Source: a virus
Direction: 5' to 3' (one strand)
IMG/VR virus record: IMGVR_UViG_3300027659_000060
Coordinates: 1 to 45,299 of that record
Length of the DNA stretch: 45,299 nt
Position 1 is the stretch's first letter. Each line of letters begins with the position of its first letter. Positions 38,631 to 45,299 of the stretch are shown here, in pieces. Made by a program: the position numbers and the translations under genes. Under the pieces are notes generated by a model. That model made no database searches. It was given only the letters and a program-made list of their open reading frames with translations, and was not told the origin of the DNA.

Positions 38631-39131
38631 TTACGGTACTTGTATAGCAAGAGTTGCTATTACTCCGTGAAGTCCACCCTCTGGCTGGACGGTATCAATA
38701 GTGAGAATGACTCCTGAGCGGTAAACGTCAATTTCCTTAAACACATCAATAAGAGCCCATGAGTCAATGGCTGGGCCAACACTCATAGTTTGAATAGCAT
38801 TTCCTTGTGGAACATTGTGTCCAGTAGGCCCAACTACGGGTACCTTGCGCAGAATCTGGATACCAATAACAGCACTTCTAGGCCCATCACACTGGGTGGG
38901 GATCATGCCGTCTTGCCCAGGAAGCCCGATGTAAGTCTGCAGAAGTGTCACAGTAAGTTGCTCACAGTCGGCTGCTACAGCACTAATCGCCCAGTATTTT
39001 TTAGCAGGAAGTGGGATCATTTCTTGCTCATAGAAAGAGACAATAGCGTCTAAGATCTCGTCCATAAAAGTGACGACTGACCGGACCCGGGCGTCAGTGC
39101 CAGAAAACTCTGGAGGTATGGCAGTTGGCAT
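38631..39131 (-). CDS. Tail terminator/neck-like protein
   Basis: The 166-residue protein starts after AAGAGA. Its all-beta core (EQLTVTLLQTYIGLPGQDG ... VIGIQILRKVPVV) preceded by a helix (VVTFMDEILDAIVSFYEQE) resembles phage neck or tail terminator proteins. It lies in the usual spot between the connector protein (39144) and the gp10-like protein. The family call is positional, supported by composition. Confidence 0.5.
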   Translation of the reverse strand: MPTAIPPEFSGTDARVRSVVTFMDEILDAIVSFYEQEMIPLPAKKYWAISAVAADCEQLTVTLLQTYIGLPGQDGMIPTQCDGPRSAVIGIQILRKVPVVGPTGHNVPQGNAIQTMSVGPAIDSWALIDVFKEIDVYRSGVILTIDTVQPEGGLHGVIATLAIQVP

Positions 39132-39143
39132 GGTGTCTCTTTC

Positions 39144-40157
39144 TTAGGTAACTTCGGTTTGGGCTGTTCTCACAATCGTACCAGTAGACATGTGAGTCAG
39201 AGCTCCACTCTCGGAGATTTCATATACGTCCATAGTCGCCTTGTCAGGAACTAAAGATGTATCAGAAGCAAGAGTTCCAATGATTTCCCAGTCGTCTGTC
39301 CCAGCATTTCTTTCAATCATTCGACGAGGAATTTCCCAAGATTCTTTATTGTGTGCTGACACCTGCACAACAATATGGGTGGACTCAGACAGACCAACAA
39401 CGTAAGTAAACGGGCTCCCCTTTGTCGCAGCGATAGTTATACTCTCACCTGAGGTCTGCGTGCGTGGTCGGCTGAGTCTTCCGGCCACCGGAGTATCAGG
39501 GTTGAACACACGAGGACGGACACGGGACCCAGTTGGGTTTACTGTCTTCAAGAACAAGTCAACTAGGTACATACCAGTTCGACCTTGGTCTAGGAAGTCT
39601 TGTGGGTCAATGATTGTCCACGAAACACCTTGGCGGTTAATAGAAGTAACGCGGTCTGGGAGTCTGCATCTGTCATCGTTGGTGGCAGAATAGAGAATCT
39701 GGTTTGCCAACTCACGAGCAGCAAGAATTCCCGGAGCAGGAACTTCAATACCGTAGGTGTAAGTAACTACAATGTCTTGGAGACCTCCTCCCCAACACGT
39801 GTATGGACTGGTTGGGACAAGTCTGTTGTTATCAAGCAAAATGTATTCTGATGGATCAAGTTCTGCGTTAGCCGTCTCAAACCGAACAATGTTGTGTACT
39901 GGACGATTTCTGAGCCACAGAGTGTGGACGTGACCACACCTTCTACAGCGTGTGTTGACCATACCGCTACCAGGGATGCTATACGCGTACATCTTGTCTA
40001 GCGGAACTGGGTTCTGTCGGTAGATTTCACTGATGGTTTTTACACCGCTGAACTTACGTCCAGACAGCTGCCAAAGAATATACGAAGCAGACTCAATCGC
40101 TTCGTTTGCATACGGGGATGAAGGAGTGTCTAAGTCTTGGTCGGTTATCCAACGCAT
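39144..40157 (-). CDS. Head-tail connector/adaptor protein with zinc-like pair
   Basis: The 337-residue protein starts with a helical portion (YANEAIESASYILWQLSGRKF), as in HK97 gp6-like adaptors, then a beta-rich region with CRRCGHVHTLW (CxxC plus two His, possibly zinc). VVTYTYGIEVPAPGILAARE is a typical adaptor segment. The C-terminal part (ESITIAATKGSPFTYVVGLS) is a separate beta domain. It joins the portal ring to the tail. It is longer than most adaptors, owing to the C-terminal domain. Confidence 0.65.
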   Translation of the reverse strand: MRWITDQDLDTPSSPYANEAIESASYILWQLSGRKFSGVKTISEIYRQNPVPLDKMYAYSIPGSGMVNTRCRRCGHVHTLWLRNRPVHNIVRFETANAELDPSEYILLDNNRLVPTSPYTCWGGGLQDIVVTYTYGIEVPAPGILAARELANQILYSATNDDRCRLPDRVTSINRQGVSWTIIDPQDFLDQGRTGMYLVDLFLKTVNPTGSRVRPRVFNPDTPVAGRLSRPRTQTSGESITIAATKGSPFTYVVGLSESTHIVVQVSAHNKESWEIPRRMIERNAGTDDWEIIGTLASDTSLVPDKATMDVYEISESGALTHMSTGTIVRTAQTEVT

Positions 40158-40171
40158 AGAACTATCCTTTC

Positions 40172-40222
40172 AAAAAGTTAGCGGTGCGCGGGTCCAGCTT
40201 GTTAGCCAGACCCGCACACCGC
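40172..40222 (-). terminator. Intrinsic terminator after the major tail gene
   Basis: On the minus strand, 14 bases at 40222-40209 pair with 40194-40181 (GCGGTGTGCGGGTC with GACCCGCGCACCGC, one G-U) around a 14-base loop, and TAAC then TTTTT follows. It begins nine bases after the 40231 stop, giving a strong rho-independent terminator that would lower expression of downstream tail genes relative to capsid and major tail protein. Confidence 0.8.
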
Positions 40223-40230
40223 GAAACTAA

Positions 40231-40974
40231 CTATTCAGCTTGGTAGAGGTCGTCAGTCAACGTGTCTGGGCTGTCATTGAGGGCCTCAAGGTCAGTGACA
40301 GCAGTTCCTGTACCAGTTGCTGGGTCCCAAGTGTACAGACCACGAAGGCCAGTCGGAGCCCAGTCAGAGCGAGCGTAAGAGTACGGGCGGTCAGTAACAT
40401 CTGGCCACACCCAACGTCCGTCAACACCAGTTCCGAACTCGGCGTTTCCAACACCCCAACCTTGGAAGGTCGTGGCGAGCATACCGTTTTCAATAACACG
40501 GTCGCCGGAGATACGGGTCTTGACGTATGGGAAGATCCAGTGGTAGTAAGGGTTGGTTGAAGCAGTCTTACCGTTTTGCACGGCGCGGGACCAAACTTCA
40601 ATCGCAACACCGTATGGAGTCGCTTCTTCGAATACGGACGGTGAGGTCCAACCAGCTGCGAGACCATCTGCGTCAAGCAGAGTGGTACCACCGCTGAGTG
40701 CCCAGGTAAGCTCGGGGTCTGGCTCACAGATTGCAAGTTCGAACGTGACGCGCTTCAGCGTGTCGGGAGCCTTGTATGAAACACAGAGCTGTCCATTAGC
40801 AGACTTCTCGGTGATTTCGTCGCCTTCTTCAAACTCAGGCGTGAATGAAACTCGGATGAACGCGCTCGTTACGATTGAGTCGCGGTCTCCGTCTTTGAGT
40901 GTACCATCTTCGTTCAGATTGGTTACACGGACAGCAACACCCTGGACGCTGGCCGCATAGTCTTGAGTCGCCAT
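40231..40974 (-). CDS. Probable major tail protein
   Basis: The 247-residue protein is rich in beta strands with segments TSAFIRVSFTPEFEEGDEIT and LKRVTFELAICEPDPELTWA, a pattern of tail-tube proteins. It starts with MATQDYAASVQGVAVRVTNL and is followed by a strong terminator, as expected for a highly expressed structural gene. The order in this genome (capsid, then this, then connectors) is a little different from phages where tail protein follows the connectors. An alternative is a head decoration or fibrous head protein. Confidence 0.6.
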   Translation of the reverse strand: MATQDYAASVQGVAVRVTNLNEDGTLKDGDRDSIVTSAFIRVSFTPEFEEGDEITEKSANGQLCVSYKAPDTLKRVTFELAICEPDPELTWALSGGTTLLDADGLAAGWTSPSVFEEATPYGVAIEVWSRAVQNGKTASTNPYYHWIFPYVKTRISGDRVIENGMLATTFQGWGVGNAEFGTGVDGRWVWPDVTDRPYSYARSDWAPTGLRGLYTWDPATGTGTAVTDLEALNDSPDTLTDDLYQAE

Positions 40975-40992
40975 GTGGCTTCCCTTTCTTCG

Positions 40993-41820
40993 TTAGAGGG
41001 TGGCCAAGTCAACCTGCACGGCGAACAGACAGTCACTTGCAAAAGTGAATGCTGCGAACCGCTCGGCCCTGACCAGGAGTGTGTTGTCGGATGAGTCGAA
41101 CCCATTAGCCGTCTTGTCAACGACAGTAGTTACTGGGCTTAGGTGGACCGTGATTGGTCCAGTTGCGTAGAGCCAAGTCTTTGAATCATTCTCGTCAAGA
41201 CCAGAATAACCAACACCGGCTGCAATGTGAGTTCCACTGAAAGTCTGAAGGTGTCCGTCGCGCTCTTGGAGTATGTTCGATCCAAGTGCTGCTCCGGTAC
41301 CCTTTGACATGTGAATGATGCCTTGCTCACCCATACTGCAGTCAGCAAGAGCGTCTTCAAGAAGTGCTAGACCTTCTATAACAGATCCAGCAGGACCAGC
41401 ATCAACAGCATCACCGTTAGTTAAGTAAAACGGACCACTAACTGGGGCAGCACAGCCATTCCAAAGAACGTGCTCAAGTGCTTTTCCAGTTACTACATCA
41501 AGAGCGTCACTTGCTTCTTGGTTGCGCTGTTCTAGTGTGCTTCCGATTGTTGAACAAGCCCTGTCAACAGTAATGCCGAATGCAGTGTTAGTTACATATC
41601 TATCCATCGTAGTTGAGTCATAGATAGTGTGTGCTGGTGTACTTGCGCCACAGGTGGCCCAAACACCAGCTGAGTAGTCTGCATTGTTTCTGACATAGTC
41701 AAAATCAAAGCCTGCCCAGTTGACGTCATCTTCACTGTGTTCCATAACAGTAGCAACGCTCAGCAGCCCAAAGGGTGCGCGAACGACCTTAGTAGCGGGA
41801 AAGTGTCCCTTGAAAGCCAT
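40993..41820 (-). CDS. Structural protein downstream of capsid, perhaps minor capsid or tail-related
   Basis: The 275-residue protein starts after AGGGA. The sequence MAFKGHFPATKVVRAPFGLL and EQRNQEASDALDVVTGKALE suggests a virion protein with an HK97-like or adhesin-like beta/alpha fold. It is 18 bases upstream of the putative major tail gene and 58 bases downstream of the capsid gene. Gene position suggests head decoration, capsid accessory or tail-tube partner. I do not recognise the family beyond that. Confidence 0.45.
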   Translation of the reverse strand: MAFKGHFPATKVVRAPFGLLSVATVMEHSEDDVNWAGFDFDYVRNNADYSAGVWATCGASTPAHTIYDSTTMDRYVTNTAFGITVDRACSTIGSTLEQRNQEASDALDVVTGKALEHVLWNGCAAPVSGPFYLTNGDAVDAGPAGSVIEGLALLEDALADCSMGEQGIIHMSKGTGAALGSNILQERDGHLQTFSGTHIAAGVGYSGLDENDSKTWLYATGPITVHLSPVTTVVDKTANGFDSSDNTLLVRAERFAAFTFASDCLFAVQVDLATL

Positions 41821-41878
41821 TTGTTTAATCCCTTCGGGTCTGCTGAGCGGTTGCTATCTGTCTATCGGTTTACAGTGA

Positions 41879-43888
41879 TCAGTCGTCGATGCCAGTGACG
41901 CCCACGAGGGCGGCAGCTGCACCAAGGATCTCAACAGATGAGGTCACGTGGATTGACTCGGCACCGATCTTAGCGACAGCTTCGAACGTCTCAACGAACT
42001 GCTTGTAAGCGTTCGTCTCAACGAGCGAGGAGTCACGGATGATACCCAGGTCAAGGTTTCCACCATCAACGAACAGGAAGGTTCCTTCAGCGAAGAGGTC
42101 CCACTGAACTGCAGTCGGGAAGACTCCAGCGCCGGTGGTACCGAATGCGTTAAGGGTTTCCAGCGACCAACCAACAGTGATGTTGCGCTTCGTGAAGAAG
42201 GCTTCAATCTCGTTGTCAGCCTTGTCGAAGGTGTAGTCGCCGGGTGCCTGCAGAACGAGGTCTGCACGCATGGCGGACTTGACCCACGTCGGGATGATGG
42301 CGCGGAGTGCGGTGCTGTCCGACAGACGGTGGGTCTGGCGGTAACGAGCGGACACAACTTCCACGTCAAACAGGAACTGGCGAGCAAAGCCCACGTGGTC
42401 CAAGGTCTGCCATGCGGTACGTTCAGTACCGGCATCCTTGATCGCACGAAGAAGGGTCAACTCAGCCAAGCGAGCGTGGGCAACAAGAGCCAACTCGTTG
42501 TTCTGCGCAATCATTTCGGGGTGCGCACGAGCGTTCATGTTGTCAAACACCAGACAGGCGGTGATGGCGTCAACGTAGACGGCATCTTCCGAGCCGCAGT
42601 CAACGATCAGACATGGCTTGACACCAGTTCCGAGTAGACCGGCACGGTCACCATCTTCACCACTCCACACACCAACAGCAGTGGCGTCGTCATCTGATTC
42701 AGAGATGAACGAACCCAAGGCAGGGGCGGGAACGAAGCGGATGCCACCACGGTCGGCACCGAAGCCAACGAGTGCGTCGCGGACCGGACGGTCAACAACA
42801 CCCAAGCCAGGAACTTCGTAGTATGCGTCAATAGGCGCACACACACCAGCAGCGGTAAGAGCCGAAGGAGCCAACGCGTTGGCAATCAAGTCAACGTTGC
42901 GTGAGCGGTCCGCACTCAAGATGCGGTCTTCGGGGAGGTTGGTCTGGAAAGAAGCAACAACGTGCTGTTCTCCGTCGCCACCAGAAACACGACGAACCGT
43001 GTCAAGGCGCTTAACGAAAGCAGACGCAACGTCCTTCATGCCAGCCATTTCGGTTCCGGCGGTCAAGCCCGGAATGTCTGCCCCAGCAGTGATAGTTACG
43101 AGTGTGTTAGCCGTCTCAACGGGGTCGTGGCTCTCGGGGCGTGAAAGAGCCGCGTCGTCGTTACGGATCTCGTCGGTGCCCGAAGCAGTCATCGGGGTCT
43201 CCTCCTGAGAGTCGGTTTCGGTAGCGGTGCTGTCATCTGCGGATGCAGTGACCGGGGTTGACGTGTCGTCAGTGCTCTCCACGGCGGCTTCGGCAACAAC
43301 TTCTTCAGTTGCGTATTCCACAGGGGCGGCAGGTGTCTCTTCTTCTTCTTCTGGAGCAGTGGTGACTTCGATTTCAACGACAGGCTCGTCGTCCTTGGTC
43401 ACGTCTCCAGTCATCTCATCAAAAACTTGGGCTTCAGCAGCAGCTGGAGCAGTCTCTTCTGAGGCATCAGACATCTGGTCAGCAGGCTTCTTCTTTTCAT
43501 CAGTTGCCTCTTCTTCAGGTGTCTCTTCTGCCGGGGCCTCTTCAACAGCAGTAGCTGCTTCATCGGCTACGGGTGCTTCTTCAACGGTCTCGCCGCCAGT
43601 GTCCTCCGTAGGTGCTTCCTCTGAGCCATCTTCCTGAGTGCCGGTGATACGAGCAGCCGCTTCAGCGGCACGCGATTGGAGTTCCTTTGCAGCAGCAACT
43701 CGGTTCGCTTGCTCGTTCCTTACGGCCTCAAGTGAGTCGGCCAGCGCAAACATAGAGTCTACGCTTTCAGGGGTGTGCTCCTGAGACGAAATCGTCTCAT
43801 ATTCGGAGAGGATCTTGGCTTCGAGATCGCTCATCTCTTGCTCGTTCAGGCTCTGAAGCCTGTCAAGCGAGGACTTAATCTCGTCCAT
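41879..43888 (-). CDS. Major capsid protein with long acidic N-terminal extension
   Basis: The 669-residue protein has two parts. Residues 1-230 are extremely acidic and Glu/Ala/Thr-rich, beginning with a coiled coil (MDEIKSSLDRLQSLNEQEMS), and resemble the delta/scaffold domain that HK97-type capsids remove by proteolysis. Residues ~230-669 carry the capsid fold, with FVKRLDTVRRVSG, LTLLRAIKDAGTERTAWQTL and WDLFAEGTFLFVDGGNLDLG. A separate scaffold gene was not found between protease and capsid, so the N-terminal part likely serves that role and is cut by the protease encoded upstream. AGGAAGG lies before the ATG. Confidence 0.85.
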   Translation of the reverse strand: MDEIKSSLDRLQSLNEQEMSDLEAKILSEYETISSQEHTPESVDSMFALADSLEAVRNEQANRVAAAKELQSRAAEAAARITGTQEDGSEEAPTEDTGGETVEEAPVADEAATAVEEAPAEETPEEEATDEKKKPADQMSDASEETAPAAAEAQVFDEMTGDVTKDDEPVVEIEVTTAPEEEEETPAAPVEYATEEVVAEAAVESTDDTSTPVTASADDSTATETDSQEETPMTASGTDEIRNDDAALSRPESHDPVETANTLVTITAGADIPGLTAGTEMAGMKDVASAFVKRLDTVRRVSGGDGEQHVVASFQTNLPEDRILSADRSRNVDLIANALAPSALTAAGVCAPIDAYYEVPGLGVVDRPVRDALVGFGADRGGIRFVPAPALGSFISESDDDATAVGVWSGEDGDRAGLLGTGVKPCLIVDCGSEDAVYVDAITACLVFDNMNARAHPEMIAQNNELALVAHARLAELTLLRAIKDAGTERTAWQTLDHVGFARQFLFDVEVVSARYRQTHRLSDSTALRAIIPTWVKSAMRADLVLQAPGDYTFDKADNEIEAFFTKRNITVGWSLETLNAFGTTGAGVFPTAVQWDLFAEGTFLFVDGGNLDLGIIRDSSLVETNAYKQFVETFEAVAKIGAESIHVTSSVEILGAAAALVGVTGIDD

Positions 43889-44082
43889 TGGATACCTTCC
43901 TGCCTACGGAAAAGGCGCGAAGATCACGCCCGAATGAGAGTAGGCACGCTCGGGGTTTGGATCTTGCGACGTAGGCAGGGAATGCCTCAGGTGACATACA
44001 TGAATATGTCAGTTATTGAATAGTATCACACCAAATGACCGTATTTAGTCTTTTAGCCTGCCTACTCATAGTTCTTACTGAA
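43889..44082 (-). promoter_or_regulatory. Structured leader of the capsid gene
   Basis: This 194-base gap between protease and capsid contains four copies of a TGCCTAC/GTAGGCA unit: CCTGCCTACG 43899-43908, AGTAGGCA 43939-43946, CGTAGGCAGG 43970-43979 and CCTGCCTACT 44057-44066. Copies one and three pair over ten bases and copies two and four over eight, in an interleaved way. A separate inverted repeat TGACATA/TATGTCA spans 43992-44011. An extended -10-like element (TACTAT after TGA, minus strand, 44025-44020) could start capsid transcription. Confidence 0.55.
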
Positions 44083-45299
44083 TCAGATAAGAATTCTAAC
44101 CAACTTGGATAGCGATGCAGAGATTTCAGCTTGGGTTAGCTGGCGATCTCCGGACATGTACTTGTTCAAAAATTGCACAGCCTTTGCTTCTTCATCGTCT
44201 GCGGACAAGTTGTTTACCTTCTGTATCAGCTGATCTATGAAGTTCTTCAACTCTTCTGGAAGCTCTGAGTAGCGGAGACTCTTGTCTTCACCTAGAGGAA
44301 CACCGATGTTGTAGACGACGTCACCAAGGATGGCGTAGTCGTCACGAAGACGCTCAGCAAGACGGGCGTCACCTACCTCGGTATCTGTTCGGTCAAGAGC
44401 AAGGATCAATTTTTGCCCTGCTATCTTCGCGGCGTTAAGGTCACCACCAACAAGTTTGTCGTCAATCTTTTTGATGTCAGCGACTTTAGAGTCAGTTTTC
44501 TCATCTCCTGCGTCTGATCGTGCTTCTTCAACATCATCTTTCAGACGAGCTAGTACTCCTCTAAACTTTCCTTCAGCGTCTCTAGGATGCGCCAACGGAT
44601 CAAAGTCCTGTGGTCCTGTAGCAAATGCCTCAAACTTTGCGTTTGCTTCCGAGTAACGCTGAGCAAGAGTCTTGACTCCCATGCTCTCAAACTTAGCCTG
44701 AATGTCTTCAGCAGAAGCAATCAGAGCCGCCTCTTGCCACTTACCAGGAAGTGAGTCTGTCGCCTTCAGCGCACGAGCACGAGAGATGATGTGCTTCTTC
44801 GCGGCTTCTTTATCCTTGGCACGACCATAAGCTTGGATTGCATTGCGCAAGTCACCTTCATTTTCAATCGGGTAAGAACCGTCGGGCATTGCTATGCCTT
44901 CTTTGGCGTACTTGGCACGAGTCTCTTCGCTGTAGTCGCGGAACTCAGCAATGCTAGAAGACGCAAGTTCTTCAAACTTTGTCCGAACTTGCGTAGCACG
45001 ACGGTCTAGTGACGCCATGCGCAGAGCCTCAAGCTTGTCGCGTTGTGGCCCCTCAAGGCGAGCAACTCTAAGTGCCAACTCGTCCAGGACTGAGTTGTCA
45101 GCAGTCTTGTACTGCTCAAGCAAGGTTGCAGTACCAGCAGCTACCAGCGAGAGAAGTGACCCAGAGGCAACGAATGCGCGGGTTACTGGGAAGCCAGGAA
45201 CGTTGACTGAGCAAACAGCAACCATTTCCAAGCGACCGTTGACTGGACGCCAGTCTCCGGAAGGAGCGGATGCACGAACGGCGCGGATTTGTTCTGGGC
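44083..45299 (-). CDS. Capsid maturation protease, 5' end beyond the right edge
   Basis: The frame is open from the right edge (first complete codon at 45297) to TGA 44085-44083, giving 404 residues; the internal TTG at 45231 is not the true start. The first residues read IRAVRASAPSGDWRPVNGR and then LEMVAVCSVNVPGFPVTR, the pattern I know from actinophage capsid maturation proteases (SGDWR...LELva..VN.PGFPv). The catalytic part is outside or just at the edge. The remaining C-terminal region is helical and charged, with a HPRDAEGKFRG motif seen in related proteins. It lies upstream of the capsid gene, as usual. Confidence 0.75.
   Translation of the reverse strand, partial: PEQIRAVRASAPSGDWRPVNGRLEMVAVCSVNVPGFPVTRAFVASGSLLSLVAAGTATLLEQYKTADNSVLDELALRVARLEGPQRDKLEALRMASLDRRATQVRTKFEELASSSIAEFRDYSEETRAKYAKEGIAMPDGSYPIENEGDLRNAIQAYGRAKDKEAAKKHIISRARALKATDSLPGKWQEAALIASAEDIQAKFESMGVKTLAQRYSEANAKFEAFATGPQDFDPLAHPRDAEGKFRGVLARLKDDVEEARSDAGDEKTDSKVADIKKIDDKLVGGDLNAAKIAGQKLILALDRTDTEVGDARLAERLRDDYAILGDVVYNIGVPLGEDKSLRYSELPEELKNFIDQLIQKVNNLSADDEEAKAVQFLNKYMSGDRQLTQAEISASLSKLVRILI

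Noticed and set aside
43227-43637. Plus-strand Ser/Ala/Val-rich frame of 136 residues
   Set aside because: It is a shadow of the acidic low-complexity part of the capsid gene; Glu/Ala/Thr codons read backwards give Ser/Ala/Val. It has no credible start.
44083-45231. Complete protein starting at TTG 45231
   Set aside because: The frame is open to the right edge and the extra residues match the conserved capsid-protease pattern, so the gene is truncated by the window.
1-45299. tRNA genes, integrase, immunity repressor or insertion sequences
   Set aside because: I looked for T-loop motifs, recombinase signatures and terminal inverted repeats and found none convincing. A tRNA scan would be needed to be certain.

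Overview
The window is a 45.3 kb piece of a tailed double-stranded DNA phage genome, siphovirus-like, and very probably a phage of an actinobacterium. The phage call rests on a capsid maturation protease, major capsid protein, head-tail connectors, frameshifted tail chaperones, a 1384-residue tape measure and a string of minor tail proteins. The host call is inferred from a WhiB-family iron-sulfur regulator, an LPXTG-type cell-wall protein, a mycobacterial-style DUF732-like lipoprotein, a secreted transglycosylase of actinobacterial type, TANNNT -10 boxes and near-leaderless genes. No integrase, excisionase, tRNA gene or CRISPR array was seen.

Layout. (1) 1-1737, minus strand: small early genes, a tail-fibre-like protein and, running off the left edge, a gene resembling a terminase small subunit. 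(2) 1738-2065: a divergent control region with promoters on both strands and repeated CTAGTGCA sites. (3) 2066-9040, plus strand: small zinc-binding and hypothetical proteins, a deoxynucleotidase-like HAD enzyme, a holin-amidase lysis pair, a secreted transglycosylase, a dCMP deaminase, a lipoprotein and a CHAP-like cell-wall hydrolase. (4) 9051-21015, plus strand: a sigma-region-4-like regulator, then replication and recombination genes (SNF2 helicase, Cas4/RecB-like nuclease, Sak4-like ATPase, ssDNA-binding protein, two primase-family proteins, the second fused to an SF3 helicase), interspersed with small genes and a Cx5R phosphatase. (5) 21028-22499: small genes and the LPXTG protein. (6) From 22508 to the right edge everything is on the minus strand. 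Read in transcription order (right to left) it gives protease, capsid, connectors, tail chaperones, tape measure, minor tail proteins, two hypotheticals, family A DNA polymerase, RuvC-like resolvase, WhiB and a proteasome-type Ntn hydrolase.

Both edges cut genes. The left edge cuts a terminase-like gene reading leftwards, and the right edge cuts a protease gene whose 5' part lies outside. If the genome maps as a circle, the missing segment joining the two ends should hold the large terminase, the portal and the protease N-terminus. The replication genes are split between strands: primase-helicase and recombination proteins on plus, polymerase and resolvase on minus.

Most notable for follow-up: a stand-alone proteasome-like hydrolase with exact T1/D17/K33 spacing; two adjacent primase-family proteins, the second lacking one expected metal-binding aspartate; a chimeric sigma4/HNH-repeat regulator preceding a promoter with an inverted repeat between its boxes; a WhiB with a CX3C instead of CX2C cluster motif; a structured leader in front of the capsid gene; and several exported envelope-acting proteins. 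All functions are inferred from reading the sequence; no database search was run.
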